This document shows, one piece after another, positions 26,677 to 35,542 of a stretch of DNA of 64,000 nt. Made by a program: the position numbers and the translations under genes. The DNA comes from Methylobacteriaceae bacterium (lineage in GTDB: Bacteria; Pseudomonadota; Alphaproteobacteria; Rhizobiales; Beijerinckiaceae). Position 1 is the first letter of the stretch. Every line of letters begins with the position of its first letter. The stretch spans positions 1-64,000 of the forward strand of contig CANEZL010000005.1 in the NCBI GenBank assembly GCA_947444195.1. The letters are read 5' to 3'. Under the pieces are notes generated by a model. It saw only the letters and a list, made by a program, of their open reading frames with translations. It was not told where the DNA came from and did not search any database.

Positions 26677-27855
26677 ATGGCTCCGATTCCGCGCCTGCGG
26701 CCCTACGAGGGACCAGCGATCTTGTCGTATGGCTTCCGACCCTTCTTCCTGCTCGGCTCGCTCTACGCCGGCCTGGCGATCGCGGCCTGGCTACCCATGT
26801 TCGCCGGCGGCTTCTCGCTGCCGAGCGCGCTCGCGCCGCGCGACTGGCACGTCCACGAGATGCTCTACGGTTTCGCTGCGGCGGTGGTGGCGGGCTTCCT
26901 GCTGACGGCGGTCCCGAACTGGACCGGGCGGCTGCCCCTGCAGGGCGCTCCCCTGCTCCTGCTCGTGGCGGCGTGGGGGGCGGGCCGGCTCGCGGTGGCC
27001 TGCTCGGCCGCCCTCGGCTGGATGCCGGCAGCCTTCCTCGACCTGTCGTTCCTCGCGCTCCTCACGACCGCCGTGGCGCGCGAGGTCGTGGCCGGACGGA
27101 ATTGGCGAAACCTCAAGGTCCTCGGCGCCCTCGCGGCTTTGCTCGTCGGCAACGCCCTCTTCCATGTCGAGGCCCACCTGTCGGGCGCGACGCAGTACGG
27201 CATCCGGGTCGGCATCGCCGCGACCCTCGCGATGGTGATGCTGATCGGGGGCCGCATCGTGCCGAGCTTCACCCGCAACTGGCTGGCGCGCGAGAACCCG
27301 GGGCGCATGCCCGCCCCCTTCGGGACCCTCGACAAGGCCTCGATGGCGTTGGCCGTCCCGGCGCTCGCCGCCTGGATCCTCGTGCCGACCGGTCGAGCGA
27401 CGGGCGCGGTCCTGGTCGCCGCCGGTCTGGTCCAGGCCGTTCGGTTGGCGCGCTGGGCCGGCGACCGGGCTTGGCGCGACCCGCTCGTGCTCATCCTGCA
27501 CGTGGCCTACGCCTTCGTCCCGCTCGGCTTCGTCCTGGTCGGGGCCTCCGCGCTCGGGGCCGTCCCGGCCGGCGCGGGCATCCATGCCTGGACGGGCGGG
27601 GCGGTCGGGGTGATGACGCTCGCCGTGATGTCGCGGGCGAGCCTGGGTCACACCGGGCGGCCGCTCGTCGCCTCGCCCGCCGTGCGCGCGGTCTATCTCC
27701 TGGCGACCGCCTCGGTGCTGGCACGGGTCTGCGCCTCGCTGCATCCCGCCTGGACCGGACCGCTGCTGGCGGCCGCGGGCGCCCTCTGGTCGGCGGCGTT
27801 CCTCGGCTTCGCCCTCGCGTACTGGCGCGTGCTGGCGGGACCGCGGATCGCCTGA
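26677..27855 (+). CDS. nnrS: NnrS family protein
   Basis: The 392-residue polytopic protein has about 12 TM helices. It shows the NnrS signatures: ILSYGFRPFFLLGSLYAG at the N-terminus, DWHVHEMLYGFAAAVVAGFL with the conserved H-x-H-E, and GRIVPSFTRNWL in the middle. IHAWTGGAVGVMTLAVMSRA and SLGHTGRPL lie near the end. NnrS is a haem- and copper-containing inner-membrane protein reported to relieve NO stress by limiting dinitrosyl-iron complex formation. ATG 26677 follows GAGGAGGG. The presence of nnrS, nnrU and DUF59 without nir or nor genes in the window suggests NO defence alongside nitrate reduction. Confidence 0.92.
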   Translation: MAPIPRLRPYEGPAILSYGFRPFFLLGSLYAGLAIAAWLPMFAGGFSLPSALAPRDWHVHEMLYGFAAAVVAGFLLTAVPNWTGRLPLQGAPLLLLVAAWGAGRLAVACSAALGWMPAAFLDLSFLALLTTAVAREVVAGRNWRNLKVLGALAALLVGNALFHVEAHLSGATQYGIRVGIAATLAMVMLIGGRIVPSFTRNWLARENPGRMPAPFGTLDKASMALAVPALAAWILVPTGRATGAVLVAAGLVQAVRLARWAGDRAWRDPLVLILHVAYAFVPLGFVLVGASALGAVPAGAGIHAWTGGAVGVMTLAVMSRASLGHTGRPLVASPAVRAVYLLATASVLARVCASLHPAWTGPLLAAAGALWSAAFLGFALAYWRVLAGPRIA

Positions 27856-28285
27856 GCGGCGCTCAAAGCCTCCGGGGGACGTCGAGCGTCCTTGGCCGCG
27901 GCATCGTGGGCGGGGGCGTGCCGAGGTTTCGGACGCACGATCCGCGACGGGCCGCCCGTGCCGCGGGTCAGCTGGCTCCGGCGGCCTCGGCGGTGAAGCC
28001 TTGCCGGCGAGAACGCAGGCGCTCCATGCCGGCGGACCCGCTCGGCTCACCGTTCCGCAGCTGGCTCCAAGGGGTACCGCTCGAACGCCGTGCCGCGTCC
28101 TTCAGCCGTCCCGGAACATGGCTATCGCTGCCTCGGCCGAAGCGTCGCGATAAACCTGGCGGTCCTGCGAGGCGGTCGATGCGGGCGCCCCGGACATGCG
28201 CTAGGAAAGGCTCCGTGCATCGAACGGGCGTGCCGACGCCGGAGGCGGACCCGCCGCGGGATCCCCGCTGGCGCGGAACGGGCGC
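27856..28285. other. Gene-free stretch
   Basis: I see no gene, RNA or FNR-type box between nnrS and the small gene at 28286. Long minus-strand open frames here are antisense to that gene and low in complexity. Confidence 0.4.
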
Positions 28286-28504
28286 ATGGCGACGCCGGAG
28301 CTTCCGACGATCCGAATCTGGTGCGGTGTCGCCCGACAGGGCGTGGCTGCCTGCGACCTCGACCAGGGGATATTTTTCCTCGACCGCGTGATGGCCGACG
28401 GGAAGGTCAGCGTCGTCTGGGACGGCCACAGCTACGAAGGGGCGCTCCAGGCCGCCGAGCGTTGGGAGCGCGCGGGATGCCTCGTGGTCGACCAAGTGGG
28501 ATAG
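28286..28504 (+). CDS. Small hypothetical protein
   Basis: The 72-residue product is not recognised. It has an ordinary, non-repetitive composition (TIRIWCGVARQGVAACDLDQ, VSVVWDGHSYEGALQAAERW, CLVVDQVG), unlike shadow frames in this DNA, which are Arg/Pro-rich. Two Cys in the first strand-like part and a predicted alpha/beta alternation suggest a small soluble domain. ATG 28286 follows GGAACGGGCGC, a modest ribosome binding site. It stands alone between nnrS and a chemoreceptor on the opposite strand. Confidence 0.5.
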   Translation: MATPELPTIRIWCGVARQGVAACDLDQGIFFLDRVMADGKVSVVWDGHSYEGALQAAERWERAGCLVVDQVG

Positions 28505-28670
28505 GGCGCGAGGCGAGCGGACCGGGCTGCCTCCCGGTCCCCGGGCCGGCCAGAGGCCTGCCGCACCGGGCGGGCCGCCTGAGTCGCTCGGCCAAGCTCC
28601 CGGGCCGGGGTGGCGGCCGGTCGGGAGGATGGCCGCCGGACGATGCCGGAGGAGTCTCCGACGTCGCGGT

Positions 28671-30356
28671 TCAGGCCGCTCGGAGGCCGGCGAGGAACCG
28701 GCCCATCTCGGCGTCGAGCCGTTCCGATTGCCGCGACAGCTCGGAGGCCGAGGCGAGGACCTGGGCCGCCGCCGCGCCCGCCTCGCCGTTCGAGGCGGCG
28801 ACGCCGGCGATGTTCGCGGTGACCTCGCCCGTGCCCCCCGCCGCCTCGGCGACGTTGCGCACGATCTCCTGGGTCGCCGCCCCCTGCTCCTCGACGGCGG
28901 CGGCGATGCCGGTCGACACGCCGCTGAGGTCGCGGATGCGCGCGGCCACCTGGGCGATGGCGGCGACGGCCTGCGCGGTCGAGCCTTGGATCTCGCCGAT
29001 GTGCCCGCCGATCTCGTCCGTCGCGCGCGCCGTCTGCCCGGCCAGCTCCTTCACCTCGGTGGCCACGACCGCGAAGCCGCGACCCGCCTCGCCGGCCCTG
29101 GCCGCCTCGATGGTGGCGTTCAGCGCGAGCAGGTTGGTCTGGCTCGCGATGGAGGAGATCAGCGTCACCACGTCGCCCACCCTGGCCACCGCGGCGCTCA
29201 GGGCCTGGACGAGCCCGGCGGCCCGGTCCGCCTCGTCGACGGCCACCCGGGCGGTCGCCGCCGACCCGGCGACCTGGCGGCCGATCTCCAGGACCGACGA
29301 GCCGAGCTCCTCGGCCGCGGCCGCCACCGTGCTCACGTTCGAGCCCGCCTCCTCGGCGGCGGCCGCGACGGCGTTCGCCTGCTCGGCCGCACGCGCGGCG
29401 GTCCCGGCCATGGCCTGCGCCGTCGCCTGCAACTCGGAGGAAGCCGCCCCGACCGTGCCCACGATGCCGCCGACGGCCCGCTCGAACGCGTCGGCCATCT
29501 CGCGCGTGGCGGCCTTGCGCTGCGCCTCGGCGCCCGCGCGGGCGAGGGCCGTCTCCGCCTCCAGCGCGCGGGTGCGGACCAGGTTGTCCTTGAACACCTG
29601 CACCGCGCCGGCCATGGACCCGAGCTCGTCGCCCCGCCCGGTGCCGGGCACGGCGACGGTGGCGTCGCCCTCGGCCAGCCTCCCCATCGCACCGGTCATG
29701 CGGGCGATCGGGCGGGAGATCGCGAGCAGGCCGAACAAGGCCGCGCCGACCGACGCGACGACCGCCAGGACGGCGGCGACCACGGCATTGCGGATGGCGT
29801 CCGCCGCGCTGGCGAGGCCTTGCCGGCTCGCCGCCTCGGCGCCGCGCCTGTTCAACTCGACCCCTTCCCGGAGCGCTGCCGTGCCCTCGGCGGCGAGGGC
29901 CGCCACGTCCGGCCGGACGAGGTGGGCGAGCGCCTCGGCCTGCCGGCCCGACTCCAGGCTCGCCACGATGGCCAACTGCTCCTTCTGGTAGGCGGCCCAG
30001 GCCTTGGCGAACCGCCGGTGGACGGCACGCTCCTCCGGCGAATTGGCGAGGCCCTCGTAGGCACCGTTCAACCGGGCCATGTCGGCTTGTGCGTCCGCGA
30101 GCGCCTTCCTGTTGTCGGCGAGGGCCTGTGGATCGGGAGAGGCGACGACGAGGCGGTAGAGCTTGACCCGGTTGTCGCGGGTCGCGGTGTTGATGCGGTT
30201 GATGACGTCGACGGACGGCAGCCAGTTCGTCGCCACGTCGTCGATGTTGCCGCGGATCGCGGCGAGATCCGCGACGCTGAGGGCGGCTTGCCCGACGGAG
30301 ACGAGTGCGAGGGCCCCGAACAGGGCTGCGAGCTTGGCCTTGATGGAGAGACGCAT
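28671..30356 (-). CDS. Methyl-accepting chemotaxis protein
   Basis: The 561-residue protein has TM1 at the N-terminus ([20 protein letters not shown]), a periplasmic four-helix sensor of about 160 residues, TM2 ([20 protein letters not shown]), a HAMP region ([19 protein letters not shown]) and a long signalling coiled coil. The hairpin tip reads [20 protein letters not shown] followed by [15 protein letters not shown]. The ligand is unknown. ATG 30356 is preferred over 30389 since it begins with the typical short basic segment MRLSIKAK before TM1. The 250 bp upstream include an unusually AT-rich patch (about 30470-30505) that may contain its promoter. Confidence 0.92.
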   Translation of the reverse strand: MRLSIKAKLAALFGALALVSVGQAALSVADLAAIRGNIDDVATNWLPSVDVINRINTATRDNRVKLYRLVVASPDPQALADNRKALADAQADMARLNGAYEGLANSPEERAVHRRFAKAWAAYQKEQLAIVASLESGRQAEALAHLVRPDVAALAAEGTAALREGVELNRRGAEAASRQGLASAADAIRNAVVAAVLAVVASVGAALFGLLAISRPIARMTGAMGRLAEGDATVAVPGTGRGDELGSMAGAVQVFKDNLVRTRALEAETALARAGAEAQRKAATREMADAFERAVGGIVGTVGAASSELQATAQAMAGTAARAAEQANAVAAAAEEAGSNVSTVAAAAEELGSSVLEIGRQVAGSAATARVAVDEADRAAGLVQALSAAVARVGDVVTLISSIASQTNLLALNATIEAARAGEAGRGFAVVATEVKELAGQTARATDEIGGHIGEIQGSTAQAVAAIAQVAARIRDLSGVSTGIAAAVEEQGAATQEIVRNVAEAAGGTGEVTANIAGVAASNGEAGAAAAQVLASASELSRQSERLDAEMGRFLAGLRAA

Positions 30357-30608
30357 GGGTGCCGCTTGTCGGTGAGGGGCCGTCGGCACGGGACCAAGCC
30401 CGACCGAATTGGACGGACTCTCCGATCCGAAGGTTAGGAAACCACTGCATGCATCGACGTCAGCCCCAGTATCGCGAATCTTGAAAGCTTCGATTTAGCT
30501 CATGGCTGACGCTTTCGGAACGCGGTCCGGACCGCGCTGACCGCCGGGCGGTCATGCCGGGGCCGCCGCGCGGTCGCCGGGCTTCCACCAGACGCGGATC
30601 CCATCCCC

Positions 30609-31097
30609 TTACGGTGCCTCCTGCGTGCCGTGCGGGTTCGAAGCCGGATCCCGGCCCGGCTGGCCGCCCTGCCGGTGCCCCTGCGCCTTCAGGGCGCCCG
30701 CGACCTCGCGGGGCATGTAGGCCTCGTCGTGCTTGGCGAGCACCGTGTCGGCCCGGAAGCTGCCGTCCGGGCGCAGCACGCCCTCCGCCACCACGCCCTG
30801 GCCCTCGCGGAACAGGTCGGGCAGCAGGCCGCGGTACTCCACCTGGACCGTCGCGGCGGCGTCCGTCACCGCGAAGGCCACGCGCTGGTCCGGCCCTCGG
30901 CGGACCGAGCCGTCCTTGACGAGGCCGCCCAGGCGCAGGCGCGACCCGGCGGCCACGCCTTGGGCGGCGATCTCGCCGGGCGAGCGGAAGAAGACGATGG
31001 AGCCGCTCATCGCGAACAGGATCAACCCGACCGCCGCCGCCAGCGCGATGCCGCAGGCGGCGAGGAGGAGAAGGCGTCGGATCTTGCGGCGTGTCAC
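30609..31097 (-). CDS. ccmE: Cytochrome c maturation haem chaperone CcmE
   Basis: The 162-residue protein has a basic start, one N-terminal TM anchor (LLLLAACGIALAAAVGLILF), an OB-fold with LRLGGLVKDGSVRRG and YRGLLPDLFREGQGVVAEG, and the haem-binding motif VLAKHDEAYMP with the covalent-haem His. It delivers haem to apocytochromes in the periplasm. Unusually it is not with other ccm genes but follows the cbb3 oxidase accessory cluster. An exact FNR/FixK box (31209-31222) lies 118 bp upstream with a GTAGGC -10 at 31183-31188, so cytochrome c maturation would rise with cbb3 and Nap. Confidence 0.93.
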   Translation of the reverse strand: MTRRKIRRLLLLAACGIALAAAVGLILFAMSGSIVFFRSPGEIAAQGVAAGSRLRLGGLVKDGSVRRGPDQRVAFAVTDAAATVQVEYRGLLPDLFREGQGVVAEGVLRPDGSFRADTVLAKHDEAYMPREVAGALKAQGHRQGGQPGRDPASNPHGTQEAP

Positions 31098-31208
31098 GGC
31101 GATGCTCGGAACGCGGGGGCTGATGGCTCGTCCGGGACCGTCCGCCGCCCCGCTTCCTCGGCGGCCTGGCCCGGCCGCCCATGCCTACCCCGCCACGGGA
31201 TGCGGGCC

Positions 31209-31222
31209 TTGACCTGGATCAA
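31209..31222 (-). promoter_or_regulatory. FNR/FixK box upstream of ccmE
   Basis: TTGACCTGGATCAA, an exact TTGA-N6-TCAA site. It overlaps the stop codon of the upstream MFS gene (31219-31221), so the promoter is embedded in that gene's end. A GTAGGC hexamer is spaced 31 bp away towards ccmE. Confidence 0.75.
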
Positions 31223-32565
31223 CGGTGGGGAATCGACCGCCGCACCTCGGTTCGTCCGGCGCGGGTGGCCGCGGCTGCGCTTTCACGGCGCGGCTTGTCC
31301 CGTCCGGCGGCCACCTGGAGGACGGCTGCGGCCGCGAGGAGGCAGAGCGCTCCCGCGGCCAGGAAGGATGGCAGGTAGCTCGACAGGTCGACCCTGGCCA
31401 AGCCGGCGCCGTAGGCCGCCGCGGCCGCCCCGGCCTGATGGCCCGCCAGCATGAGGCCCAAGACCATCGGCGCCCGCTCGCGCCCGAAACGGGCCAGGGC
31501 CAGCCTCGCGGTCGGCGGCGCCGTCGCGATCCAGTCCAGACCGTAGACCGCGGCGAACAGGGACAGCCCAGCGAAGGACAGTTCCGTGAATGGCAGGCAC
31601 AGGAGGGAGAGCCCGCGCACGCCGTAGAACCAGAACAGCAGCCAGCCCGCATCGAAGCGGTCCGACAGCCAGCCCCCGGCCGTGGAGCCGGCGAAGGCCA
31701 ACAGGCCCATTCCGGCGAGGAGGCCCGTCGCCTGGACGGGACGAACGTCGAGATCGGCGCAGAGCGGCACGAGGTGGGTCTGCACGAGGCCGCCGGTGGT
31801 CGCGCCGCAGACCGCGAAAGTCCCGAGCAAGGCCCAGAACAGGCCGGACCGCGATGCCTCGCCCAGGATCCGACGGGCACCCGCCGGTGCCGGGGGAGGC
31901 ACGGTCGCCGGCCGCGGTCCTCGCGCGCCGTACGGCAGCAGCCCGATGGCCTCGGGGCGCTCGGGCACGAACGCCGCCATGGCGGCGGCCGCGACCGCGA
32001 GCAGGGCGAACGGCACCAGGATGCAGCAGCGCCAGCCGTAGGATTCCGCGATGGTGGCGAGCGCGGGAAGCATCAGCATCTGCCCGGCGGTCGCCGCTGC
32101 CCCGAACAACCCGATGACGAGGCCGCGCCGGGCCTCGAACCAACGTGCCGCGACGCTCGTGCCGAGGACGAGGGAGGTCAGGCCGCTTCCCGCCCCGACG
32201 AGCACGCCCCAGAACAGGACGAGGTGCCAGACCCGGGTCATGGCGAGCGACGCCATGACCCCGGTGCCGACCAGGGCGAGGCCGCAACAGGCCACGCGCC
32301 GCACGCCCCAGGCGTTCACGGCGGCAGGCGCGAGGAGGCCGGTCGCACCGAAGGCGACCAAGCGCACGGCAAGAGCCGGCGAGACGGTCGCGACGTCCCA
32401 GCCAAACTCCCGGCCGAGGGGCAGGATCAGCACGCTCGGCGCTCCCATCGCAGCGGCCGAGGCCAGCAGGGCGAGGAACGTCGCGCCCGCGACGAGCCAA
32501 GCCCGGTGCGGGCCGGGAGGGGCCGTGCACGCCGCGGGCGCGCCCGCGAGGGCCAGGTCAGTCAT
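31219..32565 (-). CDS. MFS transporter in the cbb3 oxidase cluster
   Basis: The 448-residue protein has 12 hydrophobic segments. Features include VLILPLGREFGWDVATVSPA, VAARWFEARRGLVIGLFGAA and a central loop around residues 205-235, features of monocarboxylate/oxalate-formate-like MFS carriers. The substrate is unknown. The start codon at 32565 overlaps the end of ccoS by 8 bp, so it is coupled to the oxidase accessory operon. The MFS protein CcoA imports copper for cbb3 assembly in Rhodobacter, but I do not see CcoA's Met/His motif pattern clearly here, so that role is only a possibility. Confidence 0.8.
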   Translation of the reverse strand: MTDLALAGAPAACTAPPGPHRAWLVAGATFLALLASAAAMGAPSVLILPLGREFGWDVATVSPALAVRLVAFGATGLLAPAAVNAWGVRRVACCGLALVGTGVMASLAMTRVWHLVLFWGVLVGAGSGLTSLVLGTSVAARWFEARRGLVIGLFGAAATAGQMLMLPALATIAESYGWRCCILVPFALLAVAAAAMAAFVPERPEAIGLLPYGARGPRPATVPPPAPAGARRILGEASRSGLFWALLGTFAVCGATTGGLVQTHLVPLCADLDVRPVQATGLLAGMGLLAFAGSTAGGWLSDRFDAGWLLFWFYGVRGLSLLCLPFTELSFAGLSLFAAVYGLDWIATAPPTARLALARFGRERAPMVLGLMLAGHQAGAAAAAYGAGLARVDLSSYLPSFLAAGALCLLAAAAVLQVAAGRDKPRRESAAAATRAGRTEVRRSIPHR

Positions 32566-32695
32566 CGTGCAGCACGCGGTACTCGGCGCCCTCGATGTCG
32601 TCGTACTGGCCGCTCTTGAGCGCCCAGAGGAAGGCGAACAAGCCGAGCGTGCCGAGCGCCAGCGCGAGGGGGATGACGAGGAGCAGGACGTTCAT
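32558..32695 (-). CDS. ccoS: cbb3 oxidase maturation protein CcoS (FixS)
   Basis: The 45-residue protein consists of one TM helix and a short acidic tail: MNVLLLVIPLALALGTLGLF, then LWALKSGQYDDIEG and a tail ending VLHDD. FLWALKSGQYDD is the CcoS hallmark. It is needed for insertion of haem b/copper into CcoN. ATG 32695 lies 7 bp after the ccoI stop. It overlaps the next gene by 8 bp. Confidence 0.93.
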   Translation of the reverse strand: MNVLLLVIPLALALGTLGLFAFLWALKSGQYDDIEGAEYRVLHDD

Positions 32696-32702
32696 CGCGG
32701 CC

Positions 32703-35015
32703 TCACGCGGTTCTGGCCGCGCCGGTCGCGGCCGGGTCGGCGGCCCGCCGCGGCCCTGCGGGGGCCGGGTTGAGGCGGGCCCGCAGGGCGTTCAGGGTGA
32801 CGAAGAGGGAGGAGCCCGACATCGCGAGCGCCGCGATCAGGGGGGTGAGTAAGCCCGCCGCCGCCAACGGGACCGCCACGACGTTGTAGGCCGCCGAGAA
32901 CCAGAGGTTCTGCAGCATCAGGCGGCGCGCCCGGCGGCCCGTCGCCAGCACCGACAGCACCGGCGCGAGGCCACGGCCGAGGAAGAGCGCGTCGGCCGCG
33001 GCCTGGCTCACATGGGCGGCGGTCACCGGCGAGAGCGAGGCGTGGGCGGCGGCGAGCGCCGGGGCGTCGTTGAGCCCGTCGCCCACCATCAGCACCCGGT
33101 GGCCGGCGTGTCCCAGCGCCTCGATGCGGGCGATCTTGTCCTGCGGCGCGAGCCCGGCCTCCCAGTCGGCGATCCCGAGGCGGCGGGCGACCGCCTCGAC
33201 GGCCTCGGCCCGGTCGCCCGACAGGATCAGCACGCGGTGGCCGAGCGCAGCCAGGGCCGCGACGACCTCGCGGGCGTCGGGCCGGAGCGCTTGGCGCACC
33301 GGGAAGGCGACCGGCGCCCCCTCCCCGGCCCGGAAGCAGATCACCGAGGCGTCCGGATGGTCGGCCAGGGCAGCGGCGGCCTGGGCCTCGGCCCCGCAGA
33401 AGCGGGCCGAGCCGAGGCGCAGCTCGACTCCGTCCACGACGGCGCGCACGCCGAGACCGGCGGCTTCCTGCGCGCCCGGGAAGGGCTCGGCCAGCCCTGC
33501 CGCAGTCGCGAGCGCGGCCGCCATCGGATGCCGGCTCGACAGCGCCAGCCGCGCCGCCGTCTCCAGGGCCGCGGGCGCGAAGGTCCCGCCGCACAGGGTC
33601 GATTCCGGCAGGGTCAACGTGCCGGTCTTGTCGAACACCACGGTGTCGACCTGGGCGAAGCGCTCCAGCGCCGTGCCGTCGTTGAGCAGCACGCCCTCGC
33701 GGAACAGCGCGCCGGATGCCACGACCTGCACGGCCGGGATCGCGAGGCCGAGCGCACAGGGGCAGGTCACGATCAGCACGGCCACGGCATCGAGCAGCGC
33801 CGCGTGCCAGCCGGCGCCCGCCGCGAGCCAGCCGACCAGGGTCAGGGCGGCGGCCGCGTGGACCAGCGGGACGTAGAGGCGCGTCGCCGTGTCGGCGAGC
33901 ACGAGGGCCCGCGAGCGCGCCTCAAGCGCCCGCCGCATCAGGCCCTCCACCTCGTCGAGCAGGCTCGCGCCGGCCGACGCCGTCACCCGCACCGTCAGGG
34001 CCCCGCTGCCGTTGAGTGCGCCCGCGAAGACCCGGTCGCCGCCGCGCACGGGGACGGCGGCGGTCTCGCCGGTGACCAGGCTGTGGTCGAGGTCCGAGGT
34101 ACCGTGCTCGACGAGCCCGTCGGCCGGCACCCGCTCGCCCGGCCGCACCAGGATGCGCGCGCCCGGCGCGAGTTCGACGAGCGGGATGTCGCGCAGGCCG
34201 CCGTCCGGCTCGGCCAGCGTCGCGCGTTCGCTGCGGAGCGCGGCGAGGTTCTCCGCGCAGGCGCGGGTGCGTCGGCGCATGGTCTGGTCGAGGACCCGCC
34301 CGATCAGCAGGAAGAACAGCAGCATCACGGCGCCGTCGAAATAGGCGTGCGCGGCGCCCTGGAGCGACTCGACCACGGACATCACGAGGGTCAGGACGAC
34401 GCCGAGCGTGATCGGAAAGTCCATGGTGACCCGGCCGGCCCTCAGCCCCCGGAAGGCGCCCTCGTAGAAGGGTCGCCCGGCATAGGCCGCGGCCGGCAGG
34501 GCGATGACGGCCTGGATCCAGTGGAAGAGGTCGCGGTTCTCGGGCGTCATGTCGGAGACGTTGCCGGCCCAGACCGAGATGGCGAGCAGCATCACGTTCA
34601 TCGACGCGAACCCCGCCACCGCGAGCGCCCGGATCAGCCGCTTCGTCTCGGCGGCCTCGGCGTCGGAGACCCGGCCCGGCGCGAAGGGCTGGGCCGTGAA
34701 GCCGAGCCCTTCGAGCGCTGCCAGGACGGCTGCGATGTCGGCCTGCGCCCGCGGCTGCCAGGTGACCGAGAGCCGGCGGTCGGAAAAGTTGAGGCGCGCG
34801 GCGGCGATGCCCGGCAGGTCGGCGAGGCCCCGCTCGATCGCGGTCATGCAGCCGGCGCAGCGCACGCCCTCGACCGCGAAGGAGGCCCGCGCCGCGCCGT
34901 CCGCGGCGCGCGACAGGAAGGCGGCGTAGTCGCGCCCGAGCGAGGGCCTGGTGTTCGCCTCGCTCCAGGCGGCGTGGGCCTCCACGTAGGCGAGCGCCAT
35001 GTCGGTGCAGCACAT
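32703..35015 (-). CDS. ccoI: Copper-transporting P1B-type ATPase CcoI (FixI)
   Basis: The 770-residue protein has an N-terminal metal-binding domain with CAGC (Cys53/Cys56) and a Cys pair at the very N-terminus (MCCTD). Eight TM helices include the CPC ion site (TCPCALG, Cys418/Cys420). The actuator motif is LVTGETAAVPV, the phosphorylation site is FDKTGTLT (Asp462), and SSRHPMAAAL and VGDGLNDAPAL are present. It exports Cu+ to the periplasm for the CcoN haem-copper centre. ATG 35015 is chosen as the start of the typical FixI N-terminus. It follows ccoH by 11 bp in the operon order G-H-I-S. Confidence 0.95.
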   Translation of the reverse strand: MCCTDMALAYVEAHAAWSEANTRPSLGRDYAAFLSRAADGAARASFAVEGVRCAGCMTAIERGLADLPGIAAARLNFSDRRLSVTWQPRAQADIAAVLAALEGLGFTAQPFAPGRVSDAEAAETKRLIRALAVAGFASMNVMLLAISVWAGNVSDMTPENRDLFHWIQAVIALPAAAYAGRPFYEGAFRGLRAGRVTMDFPITLGVVLTLVMSVVESLQGAAHAYFDGAVMLLFFLLIGRVLDQTMRRRTRACAENLAALRSERATLAEPDGGLRDIPLVELAPGARILVRPGERVPADGLVEHGTSDLDHSLVTGETAAVPVRGGDRVFAGALNGSGALTVRVTASAGASLLDEVEGLMRRALEARSRALVLADTATRLYVPLVHAAAALTLVGWLAAGAGWHAALLDAVAVLIVTCPCALGLAIPAVQVVASGALFREGVLLNDGTALERFAQVDTVVFDKTGTLTLPESTLCGGTFAPAALETAARLALSSRHPMAAALATAAGLAEPFPGAQEAAGLGVRAVVDGVELRLGSARFCGAEAQAAAALADHPDASVICFRAGEGAPVAFPVRQALRPDAREVVAALAALGHRVLILSGDRAEAVEAVARRLGIADWEAGLAPQDKIARIEALGHAGHRVLMVGDGLNDAPALAAAHASLSPVTAAHVSQAAADALFLGRGLAPVLSVLATGRRARRLMLQNLWFSAAYNVVAVPLAAAGLLTPLIAALAMSGSSLFVTLNALRARLNPAPAGPRRAADPAATGAARTA

Positions 35016-35026
35016 CGCGCGTCCCC

Positions 35027-35542
35027 TCAGTCCAGGATGATCCGGTGCTTGCGCCGGAGTGCGACGCCGTCGCCGTCGAGCACCTCGACGACGAGCTCCC
35101 ACTGGCCCGCCGGCACCGCGGGCACCTGCGCCGCGTAGAGGCCGGGCGCGGACTCGACGACGGTCACCGCGACGTCGGCGCGCTTGTCGGTGGGCCGCTC
35201 CAGGCGGGCCCGCACGGTCCGGCCCACCAGCGGGGCCGCGTCGGCCCCCCGGAGCGAGACGGTCACCGCCGCGCCCGTCCCGCCGTCGCGCGCGACGACG
35301 CCGTCGAGGACCCAGCCCCGCGCGCTCTGAGCCCGCGCCCGCTCCAGCTCCGCGTTGTAGCGCTGGCTCGCCCGGTAGGGCGAAGGCTCCTCCAGGCCGG
35401 ACCAGGTCCGGAACGCGGAGGTGACCAAGAAGGCGTCGGCGCTGGCGATGGTGCCGAAGAAGGCGGCGAAGATCGCCAACACCTTCCGGCCGGTCAGGCC
35501 TGCGCTCGGGGAGGATCGGGACGGCGCGACGGTCGAGGTCAT
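35027..35542 (-). CDS. ccoH: cbb3 oxidase assembly protein CcoH (FixH)
   Basis: The 171-residue protein has one TM helix (VLAIFAAFFGTIASADAFLV), then a periplasmic FixH domain starting AFRTWSGLEEPSPYRASQRY with the usual YNAELERARAQ. Beta-rich segments follow (GQWELVVEVLDGDG), ending RKHRIILD. It stabilises cbb3 oxidase during assembly and contacts CcoI and CcoN. The ATG overlaps the ccoG stop (ATGA), implying coupling. Confidence 0.92.
   Translation of the reverse strand: MTSTVAPSRSSPSAGLTGRKVLAIFAAFFGTIASADAFLVTSAFRTWSGLEEPSPYRASQRYNAELERARAQSARGWVLDGVVARDGGTGAAVTVSLRGADAAPLVGRTVRARLERPTDKRADVAVTVVESAPGLYAAQVPAVPAGQWELVVEVLDGDGVALRRKHRIILD

Noticed and set aside
28432..30450. Several frames over 600 codons on both strands around the chemoreceptor
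   Set aside because: Only the 28671-30356 frame has TM, HAMP and MCP hairpin motifs; the others are GC-driven open frames.
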